Below are positions 54,262 through 62,834 of a DNA stretch of 64,000 bases, in pieces. The stretch comes from Noviherbaspirillum_A sp963522035 (lineage in GTDB: Bacteria > Pseudomonadota > Gammaproteobacteria > Burkholderiales > Burkholderiaceae_D). The notes under the pieces were generated by a model. It was not told the DNA's origin. It worked only from the letters and a program-made list of their open reading frames with translations, and ran no database searches. Location: assembly GCA_963522035.1 (NCBI GenBank), contig CAUQYP010000001.1:85478-149477 (forward strand), written 5' to 3'. How positions within the stretch are numbered: the stretch's first letter is position 1; the number at the start of each line of letters is the position of its first letter. Made by a program: the position numbers and the translations under genes.

Positions 54262-54810
54262 TCAGCTGCCTGATCGGGTATTGATGGGCTGGCCGCCGCG
54301 CAGGCGCTTCAGGATGGTTTCCCGGTCGCCCGAGATGCTCTTGCTCTCGCAAAAGAAATCGGTCGCCAGCGTGCCGTGCTGGCGATTCGCCGCATTGCGC
54401 ACGACCGGTTCCCACTTGTCCCGCCGTGAACGCGCCCAGGTGCCGTCGTCGCGAGCGAACGCGTAGGATTTTCTCTCGAAGGTCTCGCACCGTATGCCTT
54501 CGTAGCTGATGTTCCTGACCCCGGACGGGCTGGTCGCAACCATGGTGTAGCGCACGACGCCATCCTTGCCGACGCTCAACGACTTTTCATCGATTGAAAA
54601 ATTTTGGGTTGCGGTCGGGCTGACATAGAACGGGATCAGGTTCTCGTTGCTGGGCGTTGCCGGCAGCTGCACCGCGATTTCTTCCCAGGTCTTGCCAGCA
54701 TCGTCGAAGTCCTCTTCGAACTGAAGTTGTGCAAACGCTGGCGGCATGCAAATAAATGCCGCCAGCGCGGCGGCGGCCATGGAGGCCGCGCCACGATGGT
54801 TCAGGGACAT
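54262..54810 (-). CDS. CNP1-like exported protein
   Basis: 182 residues with a signal peptide (AAAALAAFICMPPAFAQ). The mature part starts LQFEEDFDDAGKTWEEIAV and has PFYVSPTATQNFSID, YEGIRCETFERKSYAFARDDGTW and LATDFFCESKS, the pattern of the CNP1 (cryptic neisserial protein 1) family. Two Cys may form a disulphide. The molecular role is unknown. It is convergent with proB and 7 bp after rppH on the same strand, so it likely shares the rppH transcript. Confidence 0.8.
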   Translation of the reverse strand: MSLNHRGAASMAAAALAAFICMPPAFAQLQFEEDFDDAGKTWEEIAVQLPATPSNENLIPFYVSPTATQNFSIDEKSLSVGKDGVVRYTMVATSPSGVRNISYEGIRCETFERKSYAFARDDGTWARSRRDKWEPVVRNAANRQHGTLATDFFCESKSISGDRETILKRLRGGQPINTRSGS

Positions 54811-54817
54811 GAAAAAC

Positions 54818-55435
54818 TCACTTGTTATTGGTTCCGGTGACGATCAGCGCCGACTTCTCGCGCGTTTCCCGCAGCTCGGCCATCTCGTGGCTTTCGCGTG
54901 GCTGCATCGCGTCGGTCTGTTGACGCAGGAAACGCGCCGGTTGCCGGTGCGCGCCCTGGCCGGGACGATGCAGGAAGCGTGACAATTCCTGCAACGCCCG
55001 CTGGTAGACATCGCGCTTGAACTCGATGACCACGTCCAGCGGCACCCAGTAGCTATGCCAGCGCCATGCATCGAATTCAGGATGCTCGGTCAGGCGCAGG
55101 TTGACGTCGCAGTCGCGGCCGGTCATGCGCAGCAGAAACCAGATCTGCTTCTGTCCACGGTAATGGCCCCGGATTTCACGCTTGATGAAATGGTCCGGCA
55201 CCTCATAGCGCAACCAGTCGCGGGTGCGGCCTATGATCTTCACGTGGTTGGACTTCAAACCGACTTCTTCTTCGAGCTCGCGGTACATCGCCTGCTCGGG
55301 TGTTTCTCCAAATTTGATCCCGCCTTGCGGGAACTGCCACGAATGTTCGCGCACCCGCTTTCCCCACCACACTTCGTTTTGCGTGTTGAGAAGAATGATG
55401 CCGACGTTCGGGCGAAAGCCTTCACGGTCCAGCAT
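54818..55435 (-). CDS. rppH: RNA pyrophosphohydrolase
   Basis: 205 residues from ATG 55435 (MLDREGFRPNVGIILLN) with GAGGTG upstream; a longer frame to 55555 is not needed. Nudix box GGIKFGETPEQAMYRELEEEVG is complete (over two adjacent stretches), with the RppH-typical SWQFPQGG and WRWHSYWVPLD. It removes pyrophosphate from mRNA 5' ends to start decay. The C-terminal 45 residues are a basic, Gln/Arg-rich extension usual in betaproteobacteria. It is divergent from proS. Confidence 0.94.
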   Translation of the reverse strand: MLDREGFRPNVGIILLNTQNEVWWGKRVREHSWQFPQGGIKFGETPEQAMYRELEEEVGLKSNHVKIIGRTRDWLRYEVPDHFIKREIRGHYRGQKQIWFLLRMTGRDCDVNLRLTEHPEFDAWRWHSYWVPLDVVIEFKRDVYQRALQELSRFLHRPGQGAHRQPARFLRQQTDAMQPRESHEMAELRETREKSALIVTGTNNK

Positions 55436-55621
55436 GTTACACCTCGGTTTTTCTGCGGCTGCAAGCATCCGGCCTGATGCAAATTGCCTGCATCGTCGCG
55501 TCCGCCGGCCGAGGCGGGCACGGCAACAGGGCAATTGCGCAAAGAGTCGGCGCATGCAACCAGCTAATACTTTAAAATTGAGTTGATTATAACCCTCTCT
55601 TTTTAAAAAGAATTCACCGTT

Positions 55622-57352
55622 ATGCGCGCCTCACGTTTTTTTGTGTCAACCCTTAAGGAAGCCCCGTCGGATGCGGAAATTGTCAGCCACAAGCTCATGA
55701 TGCGCGCCGGCATGATCAAGCGTCTCGGTTCCGGCATCTACTCTTACATGCCCATGGGTTTGCGCGTGATCCGCAAGGTCGAGGCCATCGTGCGCGAGGA
55801 AATGAACCGCGCCGGCGCGATTGAAATGCTGATGCCTGTCGTCCAGCCAGCCGAGTTGTGGCAGGAAACCGGGCGCTGGGACAAAATGGGACCGGAACTC
55901 ATGCGGGTCAAGGACCGACACGGCCGCGACTATGCGATCCAGCCAACGTCCGAGGAAGTCATTACCGACGTGGTCCGCACCGAGATCAAGTCCTACCGCC
56001 AGCTGCCGGTGAACTTCTATCATATCCAGACCAAGTTTCGCGATGAGCGCCGTCCCCGTTTCGGCCTGATGCGCGGCCGTGAATTCACGATGAAGGATGC
56101 CTACTCGTTCGACCGCGATGTGGAAGGCATGCAGCGCTCCTACCAGCTGATGTACGACGCCTATGTCAGCATCTTCAACCGCTTCGGCCTGCAGTTCCGC
56201 GCGGTTGCCGCCGACAACGGCGCAATCGGCGGCTCCGGCTCGCATGAATTCCACGTCATTGCCGACACCGGCGAAGATGCGCTGGTGTATTGCCCCGGCT
56301 CCGACTTCGCCGCCAACATGGAAGCGGCCGAGGCGCCGTCCTTGCTGGCCGAGCGGCAGCCGCCGTCGCAGCCGCTGGCAAAGGCATCGACGCCGGACAA
56401 GACCCGGTGCGAGGATGTTGCCGCGCTGCTGGGCCTGCCGCTGTCGCAGACCGTAAAGTCCGTGGTGCTGACCACCGATGCCACCGAGGAAGGCGGGGAA
56501 AAGCAGGTGTGGCTCCTGCTGCTGCGCGGCGACCATGAACTCAATGAAGTCAAGGCGTCCAAGGTGCCCGGACTCGGTGCGTTCCGCTTCGCCTCCGAAG
56601 CGGAAATCGTCGAGTGGTTCGGCACCTCGCCAGGTTATCTCGGCCCGATCTCTGCGCTCAAGCCGGTGAAGATCGTCGCAGACCGCACGGTCGCCAACAT
56701 GGGCGATTTCGTGTGCGGCGCCAATGAAGCCGGCTATCACTACACCGGCGCCAACTGGGGCCGCGACCTGCCGGAGCCCGTGGTCTGCGACCTGCGCAAT
56801 GTCGTCGAAGGCGATGCGTCGCCGGACGGCAAGGGCGTGCTGGCAATTCAGCGCGGCATCGAGGTCGGCCACGTGTTCCAGCTCGGCACGCGCTATTCGG
56901 CGGACATGAAGGCGACCTTCCTCGACGTGAACGGCAAGCCGGCGCTGATGCAGATGGGTTGCTACGGCATCGGCATCACCCGCATTTTGGGCGCTGCCAT
57001 CGAGCAGAATTTCGACGACAAGGGCATCATCTGGCCGTCCTCGATCGCGCCGTTCGAAGTGGTGCTCTGCCCGATGGGCTACGACCGCAGCGCCATGGTG
57101 AAGGAAGAGACCGACCGCCTGTACGCTGCGTTGCAGGCGGCAGGTGTGGATGTCATCCTCGACGACCGTGGCGAACGTCCGGGCGTCATGTTCGCCGACT
57201 GGGAACTGATCGGCGTGCCGCACCGTGTCGTGATCGGCGAGCGCGGCCTGAAGGAAGGCAGTCTGGAATACCAGGGCCGCCGCGACGCCACGGCCACGCC
57301 GGTCGCGCTCGCAGAGATGGCGGGCTTTATCCAGGGCAAACTGCAGGCGTGA
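55622..57352 (+). CDS. proS: Prolyl-tRNA synthetase
   Basis: 576 residues, the bacterial long form. Class II motif 1 with AIEMLMPVVQPAELW, motif 2 FRDERRPRFGLMRGREFTMKD (in two parts), an inserted YbaK-like editing domain (about 230-390, with VKSVVLTTD and LLLRGDHELNEVKASK), motif 3 GIGITRILGAAIEQ, and the anticodon-binding domain. It charges tRNA-Pro; a tRNA-Pro gene lies at 49911. Standard neighbour of rppH. A lytic transglycosylase gene follows after 8 bp. Confidence 0.98.
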   Translation: MRASRFFVSTLKEAPSDAEIVSHKLMMRAGMIKRLGSGIYSYMPMGLRVIRKVEAIVREEMNRAGAIEMLMPVVQPAELWQETGRWDKMGPELMRVKDRHGRDYAIQPTSEEVITDVVRTEIKSYRQLPVNFYHIQTKFRDERRPRFGLMRGREFTMKDAYSFDRDVEGMQRSYQLMYDAYVSIFNRFGLQFRAVAADNGAIGGSGSHEFHVIADTGEDALVYCPGSDFAANMEAAEAPSLLAERQPPSQPLAKASTPDKTRCEDVAALLGLPLSQTVKSVVLTTDATEEGGEKQVWLLLLRGDHELNEVKASKVPGLGAFRFASEAEIVEWFGTSPGYLGPISALKPVKIVADRTVANMGDFVCGANEAGYHYTGANWGRDLPEPVVCDLRNVVEGDASPDGKGVLAIQRGIEVGHVFQLGTRYSADMKATFLDVNGKPALMQMGCYGIGITRILGAAIEQNFDDKGIIWPSSIAPFEVVLCPMGYDRSAMVKEETDRLYAALQAAGVDVILDDRGERPGVMFADWELIGVPHRVVIGERGLKEGSLEYQGRRDATATPVALAEMAGFIQGKLQA

Positions 57353-57360
57353 GATTCGCG

Positions 57361-57993
57361 ATGCATGGCCGGTGCTTGCTGGCGCCTATTGTTATTGCCA
57401 TTGCGCTCAGCGTCGGGCTGGCTCCGGCCGCACGCGCTGGCAACCAGAAGGAAGAAGCGCTGGCAGATTCCGTGCGGCTGGCGCTGTCGCGTGCCATTAC
57501 CGACTCGGCGCCGCCCAAGGTGCGGATCGACGATATCGACCAGCGCATCGCCTATCTCCACTGGCTGGGCGAGATGTCGGCGCGGCTTGCCAAGCGCCTG
57601 CCGGACCGGCAGGTACGCATGGAATTCCTTGAAACACTCTGGTACGAAGCCCGGCGCGCCGGGCTTGCGCCTGACCTTGTACTGGGTCTGGTGCAGGTCG
57701 AGTCGGCGTTCCGGAAGTACGCCGTGTCGTCCGTCGGCGCACGCGGCTACATGCAGGTGATGCCATTCTGGACCCGGGCCATAGGCGACGGCGATGCGGG
57801 CAAGCTGTTCCACATGCAAACCAATTTGCGCTACGGCTGCTCGATCCTCAGGCTGTATATCGACATGGAGCGTGGCGACCTGTTCCTGGCGCTGGGCCGT
57901 TACAACGGCAGCCGCGGCAAGCCCGAGTATCCGAATGCGGTGCTGGGCGCATGGAAGCGATGGGAGTTCAGCCGGGAGACGCAAGCCCGCTGA
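57361..57993 (+). CDS. Lytic transglycosylase (SLT family)
   Basis: 210 residues from ATG 57361. Signal peptide ILVIAIALSVGL-like (APIVIAIALSVGLAPAARAG). The SLT domain spans about 95-195: GLVQVESAFRKYAVSSVGARG with the catalytic Glu in VES, YMQVMPFW, LRYGCSILRLYIDM, ALGRYNGSRGKPEYPNAV. It cleaves peptidoglycan in the periplasm. It follows proS closely, an arrangement common in Burkholderiales, and a strong terminator lies 8 bp past the stop. Confidence 0.9.
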   Translation: MHGRCLLAPIVIAIALSVGLAPAARAGNQKEEALADSVRLALSRAITDSAPPKVRIDDIDQRIAYLHWLGEMSARLAKRLPDRQVRMEFLETLWYEARRAGLAPDLVLGLVQVESAFRKYAVSSVGARGYMQVMPFWTRAIGDGDAGKLFHMQTNLRYGCSILRLYIDMERGDLFLALGRYNGSRGKPEYPNAVLGAWKRWEFSRETQAR

Positions 57994-58000
57994 ATAAACA

Positions 58001-58028
58001 AAAACGCCCGCTTGCGCGGGCGTTTTTG
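58001..58028. terminator. Bidirectional terminator
   Basis: AAAACGCCCGC and GCGGGCGTTTT form an 11-bp stem with a 4-base loop, A-rich on one side and T-rich on the other. It serves the convergent transglycosylase and SWIB genes. Confidence 0.92.
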
Positions 58029-58044
58029 TTTGGCTCCTGAAGAA

Positions 58045-58479
58045 TTATTTCAGGTGGCCGGAAATGAGTTTCGTCATCTCGAACATCGATACCTGCTTCT
58101 TGCCGCCGAAGACTGCCGTCAATTTGTCGTCTGCATTGATGTTGCGCTTGTTGGCTTCATCCTGCAGCTTGTTCTTCTTGATGTAGTCCCAGACCTTCTT
58201 GGTGACTTCGGTGCGTGGCAACGGCGCAGCGCCAACCACGGCGGCCAGGGTGTCGGAAGGCGTCAGGGGTTTCATGAAAGCCGCGTTGGGAGCACGTGGC
58301 GTGGCGGACTTTGCTGCCTTTGCTGCGGTCTTGCCAGCGGCTTTTTTAGCTACCGGCGCGCTGGATGTTTTCTTTGCTGCTGCTGATTTTACTGCCGGGC
58401 TCTTGCTTGCCACTGCGCTTTTTGCAGCTGGCTTCTTGGCGGCCGTTTTAGTGGCTGCTGATTTCTTGGCTGTTGCCAT
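58045..58479 (-). CDS. SWIB/MDM2-domain protein (copy 2)
   Basis: 144 residues. The first 70 are a histone-H1-like Lys/Ala/Pro tail (ATAKKSAATKTAAKKPAAKS). The SWIB domain (about 72-144) reads FMKPLTPSDTLAAVVG, RTEVTKKVWDYIKKNKLQD, NKRNINADDKLTAVFGG, MFEMTKLISGHLK. This is the core-genome copy; the island copy at 9496 has a shorter tail. A chromatin-like or nucleoid role is inferred from composition. A GGAGGTT ribosome site precedes the start. Confidence 0.9.
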   Translation of the reverse strand: MATAKKSAATKTAAKKPAAKSAVASKSPAVKSAAAKKTSSAPVAKKAAGKTAAKAAKSATPRAPNAAFMKPLTPSDTLAAVVGAAPLPRTEVTKKVWDYIKKNKLQDEANKRNINADDKLTAVFGGKKQVSMFEMTKLISGHLK

Positions 58480-58648
58480 CTTCGAACCTCCTCACTATCG
58501 CATTGGAAAATTGCGCCATGTCACGCATCGCTAATAGTGGTTGCGTTTTGCAAGGTATGCAAGTCTTTTCTGCAAGTATATTGGAGGAAAAGCGCGTTGC
58601 CGCAAACACCCTGTCTTCATAGGGAAAACCGGGCGCCGGAACGGCATT

Positions 58649-60016
58649 TCAGCGCATGCCGGGCATCATGCCCTTCATGCTGCGCATCATTTTCATCATG
58701 CCGCCGCCCTTGAGCTTTTTCATCATCGACTGCATCTGGTCGAACTGGGACAGCATCCGGTTGACCTCCTGCACCGGCACGCCGGCGCCGGCGGCGATGC
58801 GGCGCTTGCGTGAGGCCTTGATCAGTTCGGGTTTCGCGCGTTCCTGGGCAGTCATCGAATTGATGATGCCTTCCATCCGCCGCACCTGGGTTTCGGCCTG
58901 GTCCATATTGGCGCCGCTGGCGGCTTGCTGGAACTGGGCCGGCAGCTTGTCCATCAGGTTGGACAGGCCGCCCATCTTCTTCATCTGGCCGAGTTGTGAC
59001 TTGAAGTCGTTGAGGTCGAACTTGCCGCCGCCCTTGATCTTGTGCGCCAGGTCCTGGGCCGCCTCGACGTCGACGCCCTTGCGCGCTTCTTCCACCAGCG
59101 CCAGGATGTCGCCCATGCCAAGGATCCGGTTGGCCATGCGCTGGGCGTCGAAGGCTTCCAGCCCGTCGAGTTTTTCGCCGACGCCGGCAAACTTGATGGG
59201 CTTGCCGGTGATGTGGCGCACCGACAGCGCCGCGCCGCCGCGGGCGTCGCCGTCGAGCTTGGTCAGGACGATGCCGGTCAGCGGCAGCGCTTCATTGAAG
59301 GCGCGGGCCGTGTTGATCGCATCCTGGCCCAGCATGGCGTCGACCACGAACAGCGTCTCGATCGGCTTGACCGCCGCGTGCAGCGCGCTGATTTCCTGCA
59401 TCATCGCCTCGTCGATGCCGAGCCGGCCGGCAGTGTCGATGATCAGCACGTCATGGAAGTGGCGCCTGGCATGGTCGAGCGCGGCGCGGGCGATGTCGAC
59501 CGGCTTGTCGGTCGGCTGGGAGGCAAAGAAATCGGCGCCCACCTGGGCCGTGACCGTCTGCAGCTGGCCGATCGCCGCGGGACGGTAGACGTCGGTCGAT
59601 ACCGTCAGCACCTTTTTCTTTTTCTGTTCGCGCAGGTACTTGGCCAGCTTGCCGACCGTGGTGGTCTTGCCGGCGCCCTGCAGGCCGGCCATCAGGATGA
59701 TGGCCGGAGGCTGCGTTGCAAAGTTGAGCTGGCTGGCGTCGGCGCCAAGGTCGGCGCCCATCAGCTTCGCAAGCTCGGTCTGCACCACGCCCACCAGCGC
59801 CTGGCCGGGCGTGAGCGAGCCGATCACTTCCTCGCCCAGGGCCTTTTCCTTGACCCGCGCAATGAATTCGCGCACGGCGGGGAGGGCAACGTCCGCCTCC
59901 AGCAACGCCAGACGCACTTCACGCAGCATGTCGGCGGTGTTGGTTTCCGTCAGGCGGGCTTCGCCGCGCATGGTCTTGACCACTTTGGCAAGACGTTGTG
60001 TCAGGTTGTCAAGCAT
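58649..60016 (-). CDS. ffh: Signal recognition particle protein Ffh
   Basis: 455 residues from ATG 60016 (MLDNLTQRLAKVVKTMRGEA); the frame is open further upstream, but that part is not Ffh-like. N domain, then the GTPase with GLQGAGKTTTVGKLA, DVYRPAAIGQL, DTAGRLGIDE and TKLDGDARGGAAL. The Met-rich M domain at the end (MMKKLKGGGMMKMMRSMKGM) binds 4.5S RNA and signal peptides. It targets membrane proteins to FtsY. It is divergent from the CcsA-type gene. Confidence 0.98.
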   Translation of the reverse strand: MLDNLTQRLAKVVKTMRGEARLTETNTADMLREVRLALLEADVALPAVREFIARVKEKALGEEVIGSLTPGQALVGVVQTELAKLMGADLGADASQLNFATQPPAIILMAGLQGAGKTTTVGKLAKYLREQKKKKVLTVSTDVYRPAAIGQLQTVTAQVGADFFASQPTDKPVDIARAALDHARRHFHDVLIIDTAGRLGIDEAMMQEISALHAAVKPIETLFVVDAMLGQDAINTARAFNEALPLTGIVLTKLDGDARGGAALSVRHITGKPIKFAGVGEKLDGLEAFDAQRMANRILGMGDILALVEEARKGVDVEAAQDLAHKIKGGGKFDLNDFKSQLGQMKKMGGLSNLMDKLPAQFQQAASGANMDQAETQVRRMEGIINSMTAQERAKPELIKASRKRRIAAGAGVPVQEVNRMLSQFDQMQSMMKKLKGGGMMKMMRSMKGMMPGMR

Positions 60017-60150
60017 GGAATCGGTTCTGTATGGGTGGCAGGGGCGGGCCGGCAAGCGGCGGCAGACCTGCATTTTACCCGATGCCGGGCGGTCCCCAAT
60101 TGCGGCGTTGGCACGGTCGGCGGCAGGGCGACATGGTGTAAACTTGCGCG

Positions 60151-60957
60151 ATGCAAAACTCCTTTTTCTACCTGGCTGCGCTGATCTATGCGACTTGTGC
60201 CTTCCTGCCAGCCCGCCATCGCACAGCGATTTCGGCAGGCACGCTGGCCGGATGGCTGGTTCATGGCGGCGCGCTGTGGGCCGACATGGTGCTGCCGGGC
60301 TCATTGCGGCTGGGGTTTGCAGTGGTGCTGTCGGCCACCCTCTGGATATCGGTAGCCGCCTACTGGCTGGAAAACCGCAATTTCTCGCTCGACAGCCTGC
60401 GCGTGCTGGTGCTGCCTTGTGCCGCCGTGGCGGTCGTGCTGCCGGCACTGTTTCCGGGCAGCCTGGTGGCATTGCAGGGCAGGCCGGTCTTGTACGGCTG
60501 GCATATTGCGGTGGCAATCATGGCCTATAGCTCGCTGACCATCGCCGCTTTCCACGCGGTGCTGATGGCCGTCCAGGAAGCCAGCCTGCACACACCGCCG
60601 GGCGGCCGCCTGGGCTGGTTCGCAGCGATGATCGAGCGCCTGCCGGCCTTGCTGACCATGGAGAGGCTGCTGTTTCGCCTGATCGCCTTCGGCTTCTCGC
60701 TGCTGACCCTGACCGTCCTGTCGGGCGTGGTCTTTTCAGAAGAGTTCTTCGGCCGCGCGATGACATGGGATCACAAGACCCTCTTTACCCTGCTGTCCTG
60801 GCTGCTGTTCGGCCTGTTGCTGGCCGGGCGCCGGTGGCGCGGATGGCGCGGAAAGACCGCGCTCAGCTTCACGCTGAGCGGCTTTGCGACGTTGCTGCTG
60901 GCTTATGTCGGCAGCCGTTTCGTGCTGGAAGTGGTGTTGCACCGGGGCCTGGTATGA
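60151..60957 (+). CDS. CcsA/YpjD-type cytochrome c assembly membrane protein
   Basis: 268 residues with eight or so membrane helices. It contains the CcsA/ResC-type features: YGWHIAVAIMAYSSLTIAAFHAV with a His in the helix, SGVVFSEEFFGRAMTWDHKT, and a final LAYVGSRFVLEVVL. In betaproteobacteria this protein sits between ffh and pilSR and is annotated as inner-membrane YpjD or cytochrome c assembly protein. Direct heme handling is inferred from the family. Its stop overlaps the next ATG (ATGA). Confidence 0.88.
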   Translation: MQNSFFYLAALIYATCAFLPARHRTAISAGTLAGWLVHGGALWADMVLPGSLRLGFAVVLSATLWISVAAYWLENRNFSLDSLRVLVLPCAAVAVVLPALFPGSLVALQGRPVLYGWHIAVAIMAYSSLTIAAFHAVLMAVQEASLHTPPGGRLGWFAAMIERLPALLTMERLLFRLIAFGFSLLTLTVLSGVVFSEEFFGRAMTWDHKTLFTLLSWLLFGLLLAGRRWRGWRGKTALSFTLSGFATLLLAYVGSRFVLEVVLHRGLV

Positions 60958-61184
60958 AATTCCTGATCTGGGGCGTCATTCTTGCGCTCGTCATCCTGTG
61001 GGTGCTGCGGCCAAAGACGCTGCGTTCGTCCGGCAAGAAGGCGCCGCCCGCGGTGGGCGCGCCCGAGGCAATGCTGCAGTGCGCTGAATGCCATACCTAT
61101 TTTCCGGCGTCCGAAGCCTCGACGGCGGCCAGTGGCGAGGTGTTCTGCTGCGACTCGCATCGGCAACTGCATGCGCCGCATTAA
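60954..61184 (+). CDS. PP0621-type small membrane-anchored protein
   Basis: 76 residues starting in the ATGA overlap with the previous gene. One membrane helix (FLIWGVILALVILWVL) is followed by a basic linker and a zinc-ribbon-like set: LQCAECHTYFPASEAS and VFCCDSHRQLHAPH (C-x2-C plus CC/H). It matches the conserved small protein found between the ypjD/ccsA-type gene and pilS. The function is unknown. It ends 3 bp before pilS, so they are likely co-translated. Confidence 0.8.
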   Translation: MKFLIWGVILALVILWVLRPKTLRSSGKKAPPAVGAPEAMLQCAECHTYFPASEASTAASGEVFCCDSHRQLHAPH

Positions 61185-61187
61185 TCG

Positions 61188-62828
61188 ATGAGCTTCGCTG
61201 CAAGCCTGCCGCAGCCGCGTACCCGCGAAACCCTGTGGCGCACGTTGCAGACCTTCAACGTGACCCGGATCGCCATCGCCGTGGTGCTGCTGGCGTATCT
61301 CAGCATTAATGCGCGCCAGGGGTTCTGGCTGTACGACGGTTTCCTGTACCGCGAGACCTGTGCTGCCTACCTGGTGCTGGCGATCGGCTTTGCCATCGTC
61401 ACCACGTGGCGCAAACGCCAGCTGCTGCTGCAGCTCTCGGCCGGCATCGTCGCCGACCTGGTGATGATCACCATCCTGTATGTCGCCGCCGGCGGCGCGC
61501 GAAGCGGCCTGGCCATTCTTTACCTGTTCCCGCTGGCGGGCAGCGCGGTACTGGCGCCGATGATGCTGGCGCTGTTCTTTGCCGCGCTGGTGGCGCTGGC
61601 CATGCTGCTGGAAAGCGCCTACCAGCTGCTCAATATTCCTGCCGACTCGACCATCTCGCAGGCCGGCCTGTATGGCGGCGCCTTCTTTGCCGCGGTCTAT
61701 GTGCTCAACCGGCTGGCCGGGCGGCTGATCCGGCAGGAGCAACTGGCCATCGAGCACCGCGCGGGCCTGCAGGTGCAGCAGGCGATCAACCAGCTGGTCA
61801 TTGCCGACATGGGCGACGGCGTGCTGGTGACGGGACGCGACACCACCATCTTCACGGTCAATCCGGCTGCCGAGCGCATGCTGGGGCTGGCCGGCGCGCA
61901 CAGCGACTATCGCGGCCGGCTCGACGATGTCGGCTGGCTGGCGCCGATCGCCGAGGCCTTTTTTTCCTGGGACCGCCATGCCGCAGGCACCCGGCCGGCC
62001 TTCGTTGTACTGAAGCCGGCGGAAGGCCCGACCGTGCACCTGCGCCTGCGTTTCGCCAGCATAGGCACGGCCGGCGACGCCAATGAACGGGTTGTTATCT
62101 TCCTGCAGAATGTCAGCGAGATCGAGGACCGGGCGCAGGAATTGAAGCTGGCGTCGATGGGGCGGCTGACCGCCAGCATCGCCCACGAAGTGCGCAACCC
62201 GCTATCGGCGATCGGTCATGCCGGCTCGCTGCTGGGCGAGGATGCGACCGACCCGGTGCAGCGGCGCCTGGTGCATATCATCAACGACAATGTCAGCCGG
62301 CTGGACCGGATGATCGAAGACATTTTGCGGCTCTCGCGCAAGGCGCAGCCAGGCAACGAGCCGGTGAGACTGGCAGCGCTCGTGCCGGAGATGGTCGAGG
62401 AATTCCGCGATGCGCATGCGCTGCGTACCGGCCTGATCCATGTCGGCGCGCTCGGCGACGGACGGGTGCTGTTCGACCCGCTCCACCTGCGCGAAGTCGT
62501 CGTCAACCTGCTGTCGAACGCCATGCGCTACGCAAGCGGCCGTGACGCGTCGATCCGCCTGTTCATGGTCGCCGGCACTGCGCGCCGGTGCGAGCTGCAC
62601 GTGCAGGACGACGGCGTGGCGATCACGCCGGAGGTCAGGGCGCACCTGTTCGAACCGTTCTACACGACGTCGAGCAAGGGCACCGGGCTCGGGCTGTATC
62701 TGGCGCGTGAACTTTGCATGAACAATGGCGCCATGCTCGACTACGAATACCGCAGCGATTCCTGGAACCAGACACCCGCTGAAGCCAGCGGCCGCTTCGT
62801 GATCACCCTTGCCACGCCTGACACCTGA
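61188..62828 (+). CDS. pilS: PilS sensor histidine kinase
   Basis: 546 residues. About six membrane helices lie in the first 190 residues, then PAS (ADMGDGVLVTGRDTTIFTVN), HisKA with HEVRNPLSAIGHAGSL, and HATPase with NLLSNAMRYASG, QDDGVAI and GTGLGLYLAREL. PilS controls pilin transcription through PilR. The pair is in the usual order and 6 bp apart. The membrane region in related PilS reads pilin levels directly. Confidence 0.94.
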   Translation: MSFAASLPQPRTRETLWRTLQTFNVTRIAIAVVLLAYLSINARQGFWLYDGFLYRETCAAYLVLAIGFAIVTTWRKRQLLLQLSAGIVADLVMITILYVAAGGARSGLAILYLFPLAGSAVLAPMMLALFFAALVALAMLLESAYQLLNIPADSTISQAGLYGGAFFAAVYVLNRLAGRLIRQEQLAIEHRAGLQVQQAINQLVIADMGDGVLVTGRDTTIFTVNPAAERMLGLAGAHSDYRGRLDDVGWLAPIAEAFFSWDRHAAGTRPAFVVLKPAEGPTVHLRLRFASIGTAGDANERVVIFLQNVSEIEDRAQELKLASMGRLTASIAHEVRNPLSAIGHAGSLLGEDATDPVQRRLVHIINDNVSRLDRMIEDILRLSRKAQPGNEPVRLAALVPEMVEEFRDAHALRTGLIHVGALGDGRVLFDPLHLREVVVNLLSNAMRYASGRDASIRLFMVAGTARRCELHVQDDGVAITPEVRAHLFEPFYTTSSKGTGLGLYLARELCMNNGAMLDYEYRSDSWNQTPAEASGRFVITLATPDT

Positions 62829-62834
62829 GCCACC

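Noticed and set aside
55646..57223. 525-codon ORF antisense to proS
   Set aside because: GC-rich mirror frame with biased Arg/His/Val content and no domain; proS is certain.
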